Assembly: GCA_030490835.1 (NCBI GenBank) | Contig: CM059972.1 | Coordinates: 38,295,452 to 38,359,451 of the forward strand | Reading direction: 5' to 3' | Length of the DNA: 64,000 nt | Source of the DNA: Annona cherimola | Lineage: Eukaryota; Streptophyta; Magnoliopsida; Magnoliales; Annonaceae | In this document: positions 25,313 to 36,212 of the stretch, in pieces | How positions within the stretch are numbered: position 1 is the stretch's first letter | Layout: every line of letters begins with the position of its first letter | Program-made: the position numbers and the translations under genes | Notes under the pieces: model-generated | What the model saw: the letters and a program-made list of their open reading frames with translations, nothing else | Told to the model about the DNA's origin: nothing | Database searches by the model: none

Positions 25313-26396
25313 CACATCCATACGCGCGGTTTTTGCTACGCAAGATGTTAGTTTAAATAAAAACCTAGAGTTCCAAAGGCCAAAGGGAGCAGAGGCGTGG
25401 AGTGAACCGCTAGAGCAGCCGCATAGAGAAGGAAAAAGATCCGTTTTCCATCGCAAACAAAAGAGGAGATCCGATCTCGCTAGTGGAAGCTTCCGGGATT
25501 TAGTTCTTCTCTTTATCATTCTCTTTCATTTCTCTTTCCTTTTCTCTGTGTTCTTGGAGATGATTGTAACTTGATTTTAATGGGAATTGAAGTCATGTTA
25601 ATGGGCTAAACCTTCTTATGGTGGGAGATATGTAGGATTTGAACTCATAGCTTATGATGTTTGATTTTCTTATGCTTAAATTGATAATACTGTTGTGCTG
25701 TGACTTGTGTTACTTGAGATTACCCTTATATATCATGCTTAATGCATTTATAATCCTTACAACCTTGTGGATTGATCTAATATTCAGATTCATGCTTGGA
25801 AAAGTAGGATTTGAATAAGATGCATATATAAGGCACAGGTATTCTAACTCATGTTGTGTTAGATGTTAATATGGATAGGAATATACCTATTAACCTTGTG
25901 TAATCATGATTTGGTTAGATGGTTATCAACCTGGTTTTACTTGTATGCATGGGAACATTGCATATAACTAAAACTTGGTTAGGTTTGTATGTGTTGGAAG
26001 ACATATATGAATATGAATGAACCTAGATTAGTAATCTCTGCACAACTAACTTAAATGGAACCAAATAACATATCTATGATTCAATGAATTCATATTCCCA
26101 CCTATCTTTATCATCTCAAGGCAATCTCAGCAATATTCCATCCCACTCTAGTCATTTACTGCTTTGTTTAGTTTAGTTTTATTCTTTAAAAGAAAACTCT
26201 CATTTATTCTACCAATTCACTTAGACAATTGAGATTCAAGGTGCTATTCCGTTTAACACAATCCTCGTGGGAACGATACTCTACTCACTCTTTATTACTT
26301 GACACGGCACATATACTTGCGTAAATAGCAAGCATTTTAATTGACATATACGCAGCTCGTCAGTAAGGAAGTGACGTCTCGGTTTGGGGTGCCACA

Positions 26397-28249
26397 CAAG
26401 TGTTGCCTTGGATTGGCAATGCTTTATGTTAATGGATTCAGAAATTTACTTATGAGTAAGCAAGTTCTCCATGATAATGTTTTCAAAGGATTTTACATTT
26501 TATGTCAATGGTTTTTAAGAATTTTCTTATAAGCAAGCAAGTTCTTTATGATGTTGTTTCAAAAGTATTTTATAAGAAAAAGAGAATTTTACGCTTTTTC
26601 ACAAAACATTGTTTGTAAATAAGTTTTGAGTCAGTTTTACAATAATTTGTGATAAAAAATTATGTTTATAAAAGAAAAAAGAAAAGGGGAATTGATTTAT
26701 GAAAAATATTTGTTTTTCTAGGTCATGATAATTAAATAATAAATGACAAATGACGATTTGGACATGGTCCATATGTTTTGAAATGATATTCGAAAAGTTT
26801 TGATTTCCTTTAGATAAGGAAATCTATGATGAAAATGTCTTGAAAAATATTTATACGAATGTTGTTGAAGGGGATTTAAGGATGACCAACCTCCTATGTT
26901 GATTTCATAAAATGATTTGATTTCGGGTTGCTAAATGGTATGCAAAAGATTATGCAAGCCCCTTATGTAAAAATGGTATAATAGATAGGTGGACAATAAT
27001 TTGATTATTAGGGTGGTGAGAAGGGGTAGCATAATTACATAACTTTTGTGAGCAAAAGGCCCCGAAATGGAAACCAAGAAAATGTTAAAAAATATATAGT
27101 TTAATTTTGAAAATTCAAAGGTTTGAATTGTTTTATAAGGATTTTAAGATATATTATTTTTCAAACATTTCAAATGTTTAGTAAAATGTTTTACTTAAAA
27201 TATTTCCGAAAGAATTTAAGGAAGGTCATCCTAAAATTAGATTTCAAATGACAACTTGTTTAAAGTGGGTGCGCTCGCTTTACAAGTTGACACAGAGTGC
27301 GGTCTGTGATGTATTTTTGAAAATAATTTTTTAAAGACACAGACTTCGGTTTGTGATGTTTTTAAGTTATAGATGCAGACTGAGGTCTGTGATCCTAGTT
27401 TTAAAGGATACGGGCTGTGGTCTGTAATACTTTAAACCAAATGGACTGCGGTCCATCATGATGACGTATGGTGCACCAGTACAAGGAATAGGCCGGTTGT
27501 AGAGCACGGTTGGGATGACTGGGGCCCACTCTACATAAGGCCAAGTCACTAAGGGATGACAGGAGTGCCAGCGGCCCCTCCCTGCGATGGGAGCAGGATA
27601 AAGGAACAGCCGTCTGGCTAGCATGCTGTTAAGGATTCTCTTCCAAAAAAGTAGTATGATCACTTGTTAAGTGTCACTACTGGATGGAGAGAAATGCATT
27701 TGCTTATGTTTTGCTTTTGAAAAGCCCAAAGATTGGGACATGAAAGCATTTTTAAGAAAAGTTATCCTTAAAGGATTTTTATGAAATGATTACCCTAAAA
27801 ATAGAGTGTTTTACACAAAAGTGTAAATAATAGGAATGAAAGGAAATAGTTTTATGCAAATGCATTTATGGAAATGGTTCATGTATTTTATATGCCTTGT
27901 TTGTTATAAACAAGCCCCAAGACGGGGACTATGGAAATTATTTATGTCAAACTTGTTTTTGGACATAAGAATGTCTATTATTAAAGAGCCTAAATGAAAA
28001 GTGTTTATGGACATGAGAATGTCTAATGCCAAAGTGTTTTAATGAAAGGTGTTTTAAGACATATGAATGTCCATTGCCAAAGGAAGCTATGTGAAAAATG
28101 TTTTGAGACATTAAATGTCTCTTGGCTAAAGGATTTTATGATGAAAAATGTTTTTAGATATAAAAATGTCCTTTGCCAAGAAAGGCTTATTTGAATAATG
28201 TTTTAGGACATGAGAATGTCCTCCTTTGCCAAAGGAATTATGAAAAAAA
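26397..28249 (+). mobile_element. E1 element, 3' LTR, second segment
   Basis: It begins with the second CAAGT duplication and continues the A-type LTR exactly where 19437 left off (TTATCACAAG, then TGTTGCCTTGG as at 2076). It contains the five-hairpin array, the conserved fold at 27567-27618 and the first part of the GGACAT hairpin array. It ends at the copia insertion. Confidence 0.9.
27291..27456 (+). other. Five-hairpin array in E1 3' LTR
   Basis: Copy of the A-type array. The last unit reads ATGGACTGCGGTCCAT (27441-27456), a perfect stem that differs from the 23255 copy by a paired C:G to U:A replacement. Confidence 0.68.
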
Positions 28250-29708
28250 TGTTGGAAATATGTGGAAAATAAGCCAAGTTTATGTTTTGATGATTAACTA
28301 ACCAATCTGAGTAAGTGCTGGTTACTAACATGTTTGTGAAGATGATTGAAGATTATAAAAATGAAGAATATGAAGCATGGAAAGTCAAGTTGATTTCTAA
28401 GTCGACTCAGGCATCGACTTAGGCCAAGTCGATCCCCAAGTCGACTCCAGTAGCGACTTCAGCTCGTCATTTTCGTCCAGAGTTGAAAATAAGGAACCAA
28501 GCTACCGAAGTCGCAAAGTGGAGATGAAGATCAAGACAACTCAAACACTCAAATGAAGATCAAATGGAGAATCAAAGCAATCAGGGTTGCATGAATCCAT
28601 CATGTTGGATCATGAGCACTTACTCGGACATCTTCCATGATTCCAAGATTCAAGTACTTAAGAACTCTAGAAAAGGAATCCAAGGTTTTCTATGTAAATA
28701 ATCATACAGTGTTCCAAAGAGATATAAATCAAGGGACAACAATCAATATGAAGAAAATCAAGTGATCAAAGTCATCTCCGAAGATTTCATGTTCATCAAG
28801 AAGGCTAAGGAAGTGAAGTCGCACCCGAAGTCGACTTCACCTGCGACTTGGGTCAAGTCGAAAACCAAGTCGACTTAAACTGGAATTTGAAGAAGTTGTG
28901 AACAGGCGAAGTCGCACCCGAAGTCGACTCCATCTGCGACTTGGGCGAAGTCGTACCCGAAGTCGACTCCACCTGAGACTTCGGTCGCAACGGTCGGAAA
29001 ATTTTCGAACGTTGGCGCATTAAATGCGCACCACCTACTTCCAAACGTTCGGATTCCCTCGCAAATTATATAAAGAATTCAATATGAACATGGAGGGTAG
29101 CTGAGAAATCATTGAATGAGCAGAACTCCCATCTCTAAGAGCATTAAGTGATCAAGCCAACATCAAGAAGAAGAACTTTGCTTCCAAACTGCTAAGAGCT
29201 GCTTGCTGAATCATTAAGGCTACGTTACAAGTTCTTCTCTGCACCAAATTTGCCTCTACACAACAGTAACGTGTAGAAACTTTCTTTTGTTATTTCTTGT
29301 TGTATTGAACTTGATTTAGTTTGGGTAACTAAGATTAAGTGTAAGAAAAGTAGTGTGTGATTGGAGTGAAACTCGTCACCTACTTGTACTGTGTATTGTT
29401 GATGCTCCCTAGAGCTGGAATCTAGAAGAGAGCAGTGACTCTACTTGTATTTGTGAAATACATAGTGGAACCCAAGTCACAAGAGGTGTGAGCTTGGAAG
29501 AGTGGAGTAGGGAAAGTTGCCCGAACCACTATAAAATCTTATTTGTTGATATTTATTTCTGCTCTCTGCACTATATTGTTTTCCATTTGTTTCTTCATAA
29601 AAGCGGACCAGATTAATCTGGGGTAAAGTTTCTGTTTAAGTTGAAAAATTTTAAATACCCAATTCACCCCTCCCCTCTTAGGTAATTTCCATTAACTCGG
29701 GACCAACA
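28250..29708 (+). mobile_element. Copia 5' LTR
   Basis: 1,459 bp, TGTTGGAAATATG...GGGACCAACA. It contains many copies of an AAGTCGACTC motif (GTCGAC core) at about 28390-28450 and 28820-28985, and a TATA box at 29067. Reading frames in the repeat-rich part are by-products of the repeats. Confidence 0.95.
29067..29075 (+). promoter_or_regulatory. TATA box of copia 5' LTR
   Basis: TATATAAAG lies about 85-250 bp downstream of the GTCGAC repeat cluster. The matching position in the 3' LTR is TATATAAGG at 40766. Confidence 0.65.
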
Positions 29709-29710
29709 AG

Positions 29711-29722
29711 TGGTATCAGAGC
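29711..29722 (+). other. Primer-binding site of the copia element
   Basis: TGGTATCAGAGC starts two bases after the LTR. It is complementary to the initiator tRNA-Met 3' end. Confidence 0.92.
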
Positions 29723-29756
29723 AGGTATTTGAGTTTTACTAAAGAGATCTTTTGAT

Positions 29757-30327
29757 ATGGCATCCCAATCTACTTTCGTTCCCGCTTTTGCCGAAGGCCA
29801 ATCTTTTACTAGGCCACCATTGTTTGATGGGAACAATTTCGGCTATTGGAAGCTACGTATGAAACAACTCATCATGGCTACAGATATGGACTCTTGGATT
29901 GCTATCCAAGACGGTGTGACTTTGCCAATCGATGAAAGAGCTTTCAAATGGACCGATGAGGAAGTAAAAATTGTTAAGAGCAACACTAAAGCTATGAACT
30001 CACTGTTTTGTGCTCTTATCGCTTCTGAATATGATAGAGTATCCTCTTGTCTAACTGCAAAAGAAATATGGAATACATTAACATCTATCTATGAAGGAAC
30101 TTCTCAAGTCCAAGGGACAAGGAGAAATATTTTGATTGGAGAGTTGGAAAGCTTTAGAATGCTAGAAATAGAAAATATTTCTGAAATGTTTGCTAGATTC
30201 TCAAAAATTACTAATGCTTTGAAAGGTCTTGAAAAGACAATTTCTGAATCTGAACAGGTCATGAAGATTCTAAGGGCGCTACCCAAATCATGGACTCCAA
30301 AAATTACTGTAATAGAAGAAGCAAAGG
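29757..30327 (+). pseudogene. gag: Copia gag, N-terminal part (interrupted)
   Basis: An open frame starts MASQSTFVPAF 49 bp after the primer-binding site and encodes a copia-type gag domain. The motif PLFDGNNFGYWKLRMKQLI near residue 27 and the WNTLTSIYEG motif near residue 105 are typical of the UBN2-like capsid domain. About 190 codons are open until 30327, where a solo LTR is inserted. The duplication AAAGG (30323-30327 and 34916-34920) restores the same frame on the far side, since the inserted length of 4,593 bp is a multiple of three. The protein would form the particle shell in the cytoplasm; this copy cannot be made intact. Confidence 0.92.
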
Positions 30328-31686
30328 TGTGAAATCCCGAATTTTAAGCTTAATAAATATAGCTTGAAATCGTCGAAGGATAAAATAAAAAATCTGATAA
30401 AATGAAGGGCTCAAGTGTAACCCATATGGGAAATGAAAATTAGTGGAAAAATGATTAAGTAAAGTGGGATTAGCAATAAACACGCAAAGACCAAATTACA
30501 ATTTTACAAAAGTGAGATTAAATTATAAATTTAGAAAAGATGATTGATTGGTAATTTTGACAAGAGTGGAGACAAAAAGGAAACTTAATTGAAGTCTACA
30601 AAGGTTATATTTGGAATTTATAAGATAATAAAGGGTAATTTATGATTTCATAAAGATTAGATATGAAAATGAATTTTTATAAATTTTTCGGGAAGGAATT
30701 TCAAGATTCCGAATTATACAAAGTGAAACTGTTTAAATTCACGGACCTTATGGAAAAATAAAAATAAATAGAAAATTTTTGGCTAATTAGGGGCTCTAAT
30801 TAAGGGCTTATATTCATCCTCACTATTTTCATTAGATCTAAACATGCATAACTCGGAATCACATAAAAATTTAATAGAAAGTACTAAATTATGTGCTCTC
30901 TAATCTAGACGGATCAGATTATGAAAAATAGTTGTCTAAATTGTTAAACTTAAATATATTAAAAAGCGTGCCAAAGGTAATAAATTCCACCACTATGCAC
31001 GTACACGTCGATATTTTAAATTTTTTTATATAATTGTTTAGTTAATTAATATATTGATATATATAAGGCTGTTTGAGATGAAACTTTTAGAGCAAGCCTA
31101 TTTTAATATACCTTACATAATGAATGAATTAAATTTTGCAAAATATGTCTACAAATTTTTAAAATGAAATTTTATGCCAAAATATGATTTTAATTAAATT
31201 AAAATATGTACTTAGCTCCAATTGAGGTGAAATTTTATGGGTAATCCTATTTTAATGCTCAATTTAATGAAGGAATGAAATTTTGGAAAACATGTCTCCA
31301 AAATTTTAAAATGAGACTTTTTATCCAAATATGAATTAGTTCATTAAAATAAAATAGAAAATTTTTTCAAAATTCCGAAAGGTACATTTTGTGAGCAATT
31401 GTATATATATTAATAAGAAAATTTTTCATAATATATAGATGTGTATATACATAGTTATGAATTAATTTATTAGTGTTAAAATCAACTGTTTAAATAAAAA
31501 AATTTTGCATGAGAAAAGTCACGCTTGCAGCAAATGGGCGATGCATGTAATTACGTGGACCACTATTTAGGAATAGCAAATTAATTTATAGTTGCTGAAT
31601 TTTTTAAATTCAGCACCTGTAGTATAGTTAAACGGTGGACTAAGGTTTGGTTAAAGTAAACCATGATAAAACCGCTTAAGGGAATG

Positions 31687-31698
31687 TATAAAAAGGGG
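31687..31698 (+). promoter_or_regulatory. TATA box of F-type LTR
   Basis: TATAAAAAGGGG is a strong plant TATA box, about 140 bp upstream of the 5' splice-site-like AAG|GTATTC at 31827. Transcription from it is inferred. Confidence 0.6.
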
Positions 31699-33957
31699 TT
31701 GCTGGACGCTATTGCTGCAATGCATTGTTGGACGTTAAATGAAGGGGCAGTGGCATTTTGGACGGGCAGCAGCATTTAAAAGATGTTTTTTTTTTAAGCC
31801 AAGCACCAAGCAACGGTACAAGCAAGGTATTCGACAGGCTTCTTTTTATTTCACGTCTAAATATTCTTTTCTGAAATGGTCATTTGATTTTCTATTAAAG
31901 TTTATTTAAGTATTCTACCAATGGTAAATTAATATGATGAATAAATTTCTGGATGCATGATTTAAATACCAAATTCAAGCAGGTTTTAATATCGGCATGA
32001 TTTTCATATTATTTAATTAATACAGCATGACTTTCATTAATTCAGCATGGTTTTACCATGATTTGAATTAACTCAATATAATTCAGTTTGATTTATCATT
32101 AAATAAATAAGATTTCAAGTACTGAAATAATTAATAAGTGGGTATGAGCATACAACGCCCAAATAGATTTATACATATATAATTCTGGTTTTGAATATTA
32201 AATGCTGAACGTTAATATTTCTGAAAAAAATGATTTCAGAATCAAATTCAATTCTGAAATGTTGCGCGTTAAATTTTTTTAAACAGCATGTATAAAAATG
32301 CATGGATGATCATTACCGTTCCAAACAGATTTTTATTTCTGTTATAATCATGATTAAATAAAGGAAGAATAGGTTAATCTTAATTATTATTTCAAATCTG
32401 GAGGTTATGTTGTGTTAGAAACAAAAATATGAACGAGCTAGTAAATGAATGATTTTTGCCATGAAAAGTTTTTTTACAAGCTCATTATATTAACATTAAG
32501 GAACGACCAAAATTTCAGCTTAAAATATTAAGCGGGTTGCAAATTAAAAATCCGTGAATATTAATTTAAACAGGGTAAAACGGGTGACAGGATCAGCTGT
32601 AGTAAATGATTTTTCATAATTTTTTCAGATGGAATTTTAATCTGAAATTTTTATATGATGTACAAGATATTATGGTTATCATACTAAAAATATTAAATAT
32701 GATTTTTGGATGACATAAGTATGGTTTAAAAATAACGTGATTGAGGCTGCTCCTGATTACACAACACTGTCCAGCACAGTGAAAATGTCAAAATAAATAT
32801 ATAATGTTAATAATTATTGCTGAAAGTTTTATGAAGGTTAATTACTGTAATTATAGATGTATGATATAAATGTCAGAATTAAATACCTTGATTTGATCTC
32901 AAATAAAGATTTAAATAAATCAGTACGCCTGATTTCAACAAATGTGGGCAGTTTGAGAAATAATCAAAACAAAATATGAAACCTAAGTGGAAATGATCAA
33001 AATTCATATATATGTTAGGTAAGAGTGTAATAAAGGATTAAGAATAGCAAGGGTGATTAATAATTGATGATATTATATGTATATGGAATTAATGGGTAAA
33101 TAAGAAGATGAAACTTAGTGAAAATAAGAAAACAAAGGCTGTTTTGGAATTTAATAATGAGTTCCAGAAATTTTAAATAGAATTTATTTTTATTATAATG
33201 TGTAAACAAGGTTTAAAAAAAGGCTACAAATTTATGATCACTAAGTAAGTGATTAAGTACCTAAGATGTGATTTTAGAAAATATAGATGAGGGTAAAATG
33301 TAATATATAGGGCTGTTTGAGGGAAATTACAAAAATTATAAAAAGTATAGACCCAAATTATAAGCCCTTACCCTTAAGCAAATATCTTGAGATATTTTCT
33401 CAAATAATATGTCAATTATAAGAAATATATGCTAAGTATAAAATGCGAAAATCCAAGATGTTGGATTTAGCTAAGTGTTACAAATCGTAAGTAGGATTTG
33501 GAAAATTAACCCTTAAATAATGATGTCAAAATAAATGGAATGGTTAGACCTTGAAACAAGTTCAACCGAATGAGGATAAGAGTGGTTGGTATTAGCCAAA
33601 TATGAAAATGTGGTTAGAAGATAATTATATTGAATTTATGGAAAAAGAAAGATAAACGGCTTATTTGAATTGGTGACATCAAATGACTTAGGAAGTTCAT
33701 AAGCAATTGCCTTGAGAAGTTGAGTAAAGGAAAGAAAACAAGTGTTAAAGATGGAATTGATAAGAGAGATGGTAAACATAAGTGAATTGGAACATGGTGA
33801 TGTCAATGTTGAACTAAAGGTAGAAATGGGTCAAAGTTGATATGAAACACACATGGGTTAGAAAACCCTAAGATAGATTCAGAGTTAATAGTAGAAATGT
33901 GCAAGCATGGGATATTATATTTATATGAGAAAAAAATGGTCCTTTTCATTTGTATAG

Positions 33958-34000
33958 GAAAAGGAAAGGGAAAAGTGGAAAGTACAAGTTGACTACGCAA
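33958..34000 (+). other. Exon-like block in F-type LTR
   Basis: 43 nt, purine-rich, preceded by CATTTGTATAG and followed by GTAAGCAAG. It corresponds in position and in flanking signals to blocks in the A and B LTRs. Confidence 0.45.
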
Positions 34001-34280
34001 GTAAGCAAGTTACATGCTTTCTAAAATATTTCTAAATGCTTGCAAATTGTTTGCTCACATGATTTATAAAATATATTTAAGGATGACCATTCCTATAATG
34101 CTTTACATGAAATGATTGCTAACTACTTGTTAACTGTTTTTATGAAAAGTTTATGATTTATAAATGTTATGCCAGCATGTGAATGTGAATGACATGGTGC
34201 ACGAGGATTAGGTTACGAGAGAGGTGTAATTGGACCGGATGTCCTCCTCTAGCGTGACCGAGTCGCTAATACAGGCTGAG

Positions 34281-34335
34281 GCCGATGGCGCCCTCCCTGA
34301 AATGGGAGCAAGAGCAAGTAGTGGACGCCTAGCTA
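34281..34335 (+). other. Conserved hairpin in the F-type LTR
   Basis: CTCCC-TGAAAT-GGGAG (34293-34308) combines the loop of the B-type with the stem of the A-type. It is flanked by the same upstream GAGTCGCT and downstream CGCCTAGCTAGC motifs. The outer helix is less clear than in the A and B types. Confidence 0.55.
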
Positions 34336-34920
34336 GCTATCCATTTGGAAAAATGTCATGTATGCATTGAATGCATTTGCATTTTCATATTATGCACAAA
34401 AAGGAAATGAAAAATGTTTACTTACAAAAGGAAAAGACTTGCTTACTGAGTATTAGTACTCATGTTTTGTTTTCCAAAAATTTAGTCAGGTAAATGGAGA
34501 TGACTCATGGAGAAGGACAGGTATAAAAAGAATGTCAAGATGTTTATATTCTCCTTTGCATGTGTGAAAAGAAGAAGAAGAATTTATAGTATGATCAATG
34601 TTATGTTGAATGTTGATGAAAACAATTAAGTTGAGGTAGTACAACCTATATGGAATATGTGAGAGAATGCAGAATTATATGTAAATGGTGTATATGAAAA
34701 GACAATCGTTATGACTCTGATAACGTAAAGATAATAGTTAAGACTATGATATGGGAAACGCTTTTCAAGCTGGATGAATGAAAATGTTATTTGTATTGAT
34801 GTTATATTAAAAAAAAATTTCCATGTGATCAGGGCAACAATCCTGAGACACGTTTACCAACCCTTTTCGATCCTGGAGTAAGGACTATGTGGAACCTCGG
34901 GTCGGGGGCGCCACAAAAGG

Positions 34921-36103
34921 ACTTGAACACATTGAAGCTAGAAGACCTTAGTAGCTCACTAATGTTACATGAGCTAATCAAGAAAAGAAACGAGGATCAC
35001 CACAAAGGCAAAAGAACCATTGCATTGAAAACGGCACATAACTTGGAAGAGTCCACCTCCTCATCTCACAACGATGATAAAGACATTGCTCTACTTACAC
35101 GCAGATTTCGAAAGTTTGTGAGAAATGAAAAGAACTTCAAAAGATTTCAAAGAAAGACCACGAAAAGAGAAGAAGAAGGAAGCTACAAAGTGCTACAGAT
35201 GCGGTGGTATGGAACATATGCAAGCTCAATGTCCTACACCGGAAGAAAAATCAAAGGATCATCAAGAAAGGAAGGAAAGATATGAAAGCAGAAAATTCCA
35301 AAGGCCGAAGGGAAGAAGAATGTACGTGAATGAAGAAACTTCATCAACAAGTAGCTCCTCAACCGATGATTTTGAAGCAGCAAATTGTGCAAGAATATGC
35401 TGCATGGCGCGGATTGAGCAAGAAAAAAATTTGTTGTGTTTAAACACAACGGAAGTTTTGGAAGAGCAAACCACCTCAACAAAGTGCACAAGTAATGAAG
35501 AGGTAACTTTCAAATTTTGCTATTCTCAATCTACTCACTCTTCTATTCAAGAATGTCTCAAATGTGTTGAATTAGAAGAATTACAACATGCATATGATTC
35601 ATTATATGAGAAAATTAAAAAACTAGGAAACAAGTTATCTTTAAAGAGACAACAATGCAATTCCATCATTATTGTAAATGGAAAAGTAGCAAAAAGTACA
35701 TCAAAATTGAAAGAAGAAAATGAACTACTATTGAAGGAAGTGGAAAAATTGAAAAAGGGAGAATGAATCCTTAGATAAATTCTCTAATCCAGGAGAAAAT
35801 ATGAAAATGTTTCTAAACATGACCTCTCAAAACAATAAAAGAGGTCTTGGATACTTAACATTTAAGCAAGGAGAAAGTAGCAAATTAAGTGTGCCAACAC
35901 TTGGGAAAAATCAAACTGCACCTATTTACAAGCCCAAAGGGAAACATATTATGTGGATTAGAAGGCCAACTTTTGAACCACTACATACTTGGAGGCCTAC
36001 TCCTAGATTACCAGTGGCTTGCAATTTTTGCAACAAGATGGGTCACAAGATTCATAGATGCAACTTTAAAAAATTATATGACCATGGTGCAAAACTAGTT
36101 TAG
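34921..36103 (+). pseudogene. gag: Copia gag, C-terminal part with two zinc knuckles (frameshifted)
   Basis: The gag sequence resumes with DLNTLKLEDLSSSLMLHEL after the inserted LTR. A frameshift near 35130-35160 moves it to another frame with the knuckle CYRCGGMEHMQAQC (CX2CX4HX4C). A Ser-rich acidic stretch and a Lys/Glu-rich segment predicted to be coiled coil (LKEENELLLKEVEKLKK) end at TGA (35764-35766). A second shift leads to the frame 35801-36103 with another CX2CX4HX4C motif (CNFCNKMGHKIHRC). The zinc knuckles bind the genomic RNA. Three frames in one gag show advanced decay. Confidence 0.85.
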
Positions 36104-36212
36104 GTTCTAAGAAACTCAAGATTTGGACTTTCAAGAATAGAACAACAAAGGTTAAATTAGTTTACTAACCCAAATGGACCCATAAAATGGGTACCAAAGA
36201 GATAAGATTTAT

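Larger units (their letters stand above)
24778..26362 (+). mobile_element. Solo LTR of a different lineage (Tat/Athila-like?)
   Basis: This 1,585-bp insertion has TG...CA ends and perfect GTAAG duplications (24773-24777 and 26363-26367). It sits 29 bp before the end of the host A-type LTR. It opens with a near-perfect palindrome and near its end has TCCTCGTGGGAACGATACTC followed by TTTATTACTTG, a pattern I associate with LTR ends of Tat/Athila-group gypsy elements. The lineage call is from memory. No coding interior is present. Open frames inside it come from the GGCGCC repeats and are not conserved domains. Confidence 0.8.
19443..26396 (+). mobile_element. Solo A-type LTR inserted in the E1 3' LTR
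   Basis: It begins TGTGATACCCGGACCC and ends GGTGCCACA. It is flanked by perfect CAAGT duplications (19438-19442 and 26397-26401). Excluding the nested element at 24778-26362 it is about 5.36 kb, one full A-type LTR with no interior, hence a solo LTR. It holds the GA tract (about 20216-20270), the donor-like GTATGT at 20317, exon-like blocks 21945-21992 and 24352-24397, the five-hairpin array 23101-23270, the conserved fold 23381-23432 and the ten-hairpin array 23765-24227. Confidence 0.95.
30328..34915 (+). mobile_element. Solo F-type gypsy LTR inserted in copia gag
   Basis: It starts TGTGAAATCCCG and ends GGGGGCGCCACA, 4,588 bp, between AAAGG duplications. It shares end sequences, the TTTACCAA...GAGTAAGG tail, the conserved hairpin (34293-34308) and exon-like blocks (33958-34000, 34490-34520) with the A and B LTRs but is otherwise divergent. 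A TATA box lies at 31687. There is no interior, so it is a solo LTR. Small open frames inside show no conserved domain. Confidence 0.93.

Noticed and set aside
25043..25574. Overlapping open frames in the 24778 LTR
   Set aside because: They follow from the 74-bp GGCGCC repeats and higher GC content. No conserved domain and no interior coding region of the element.
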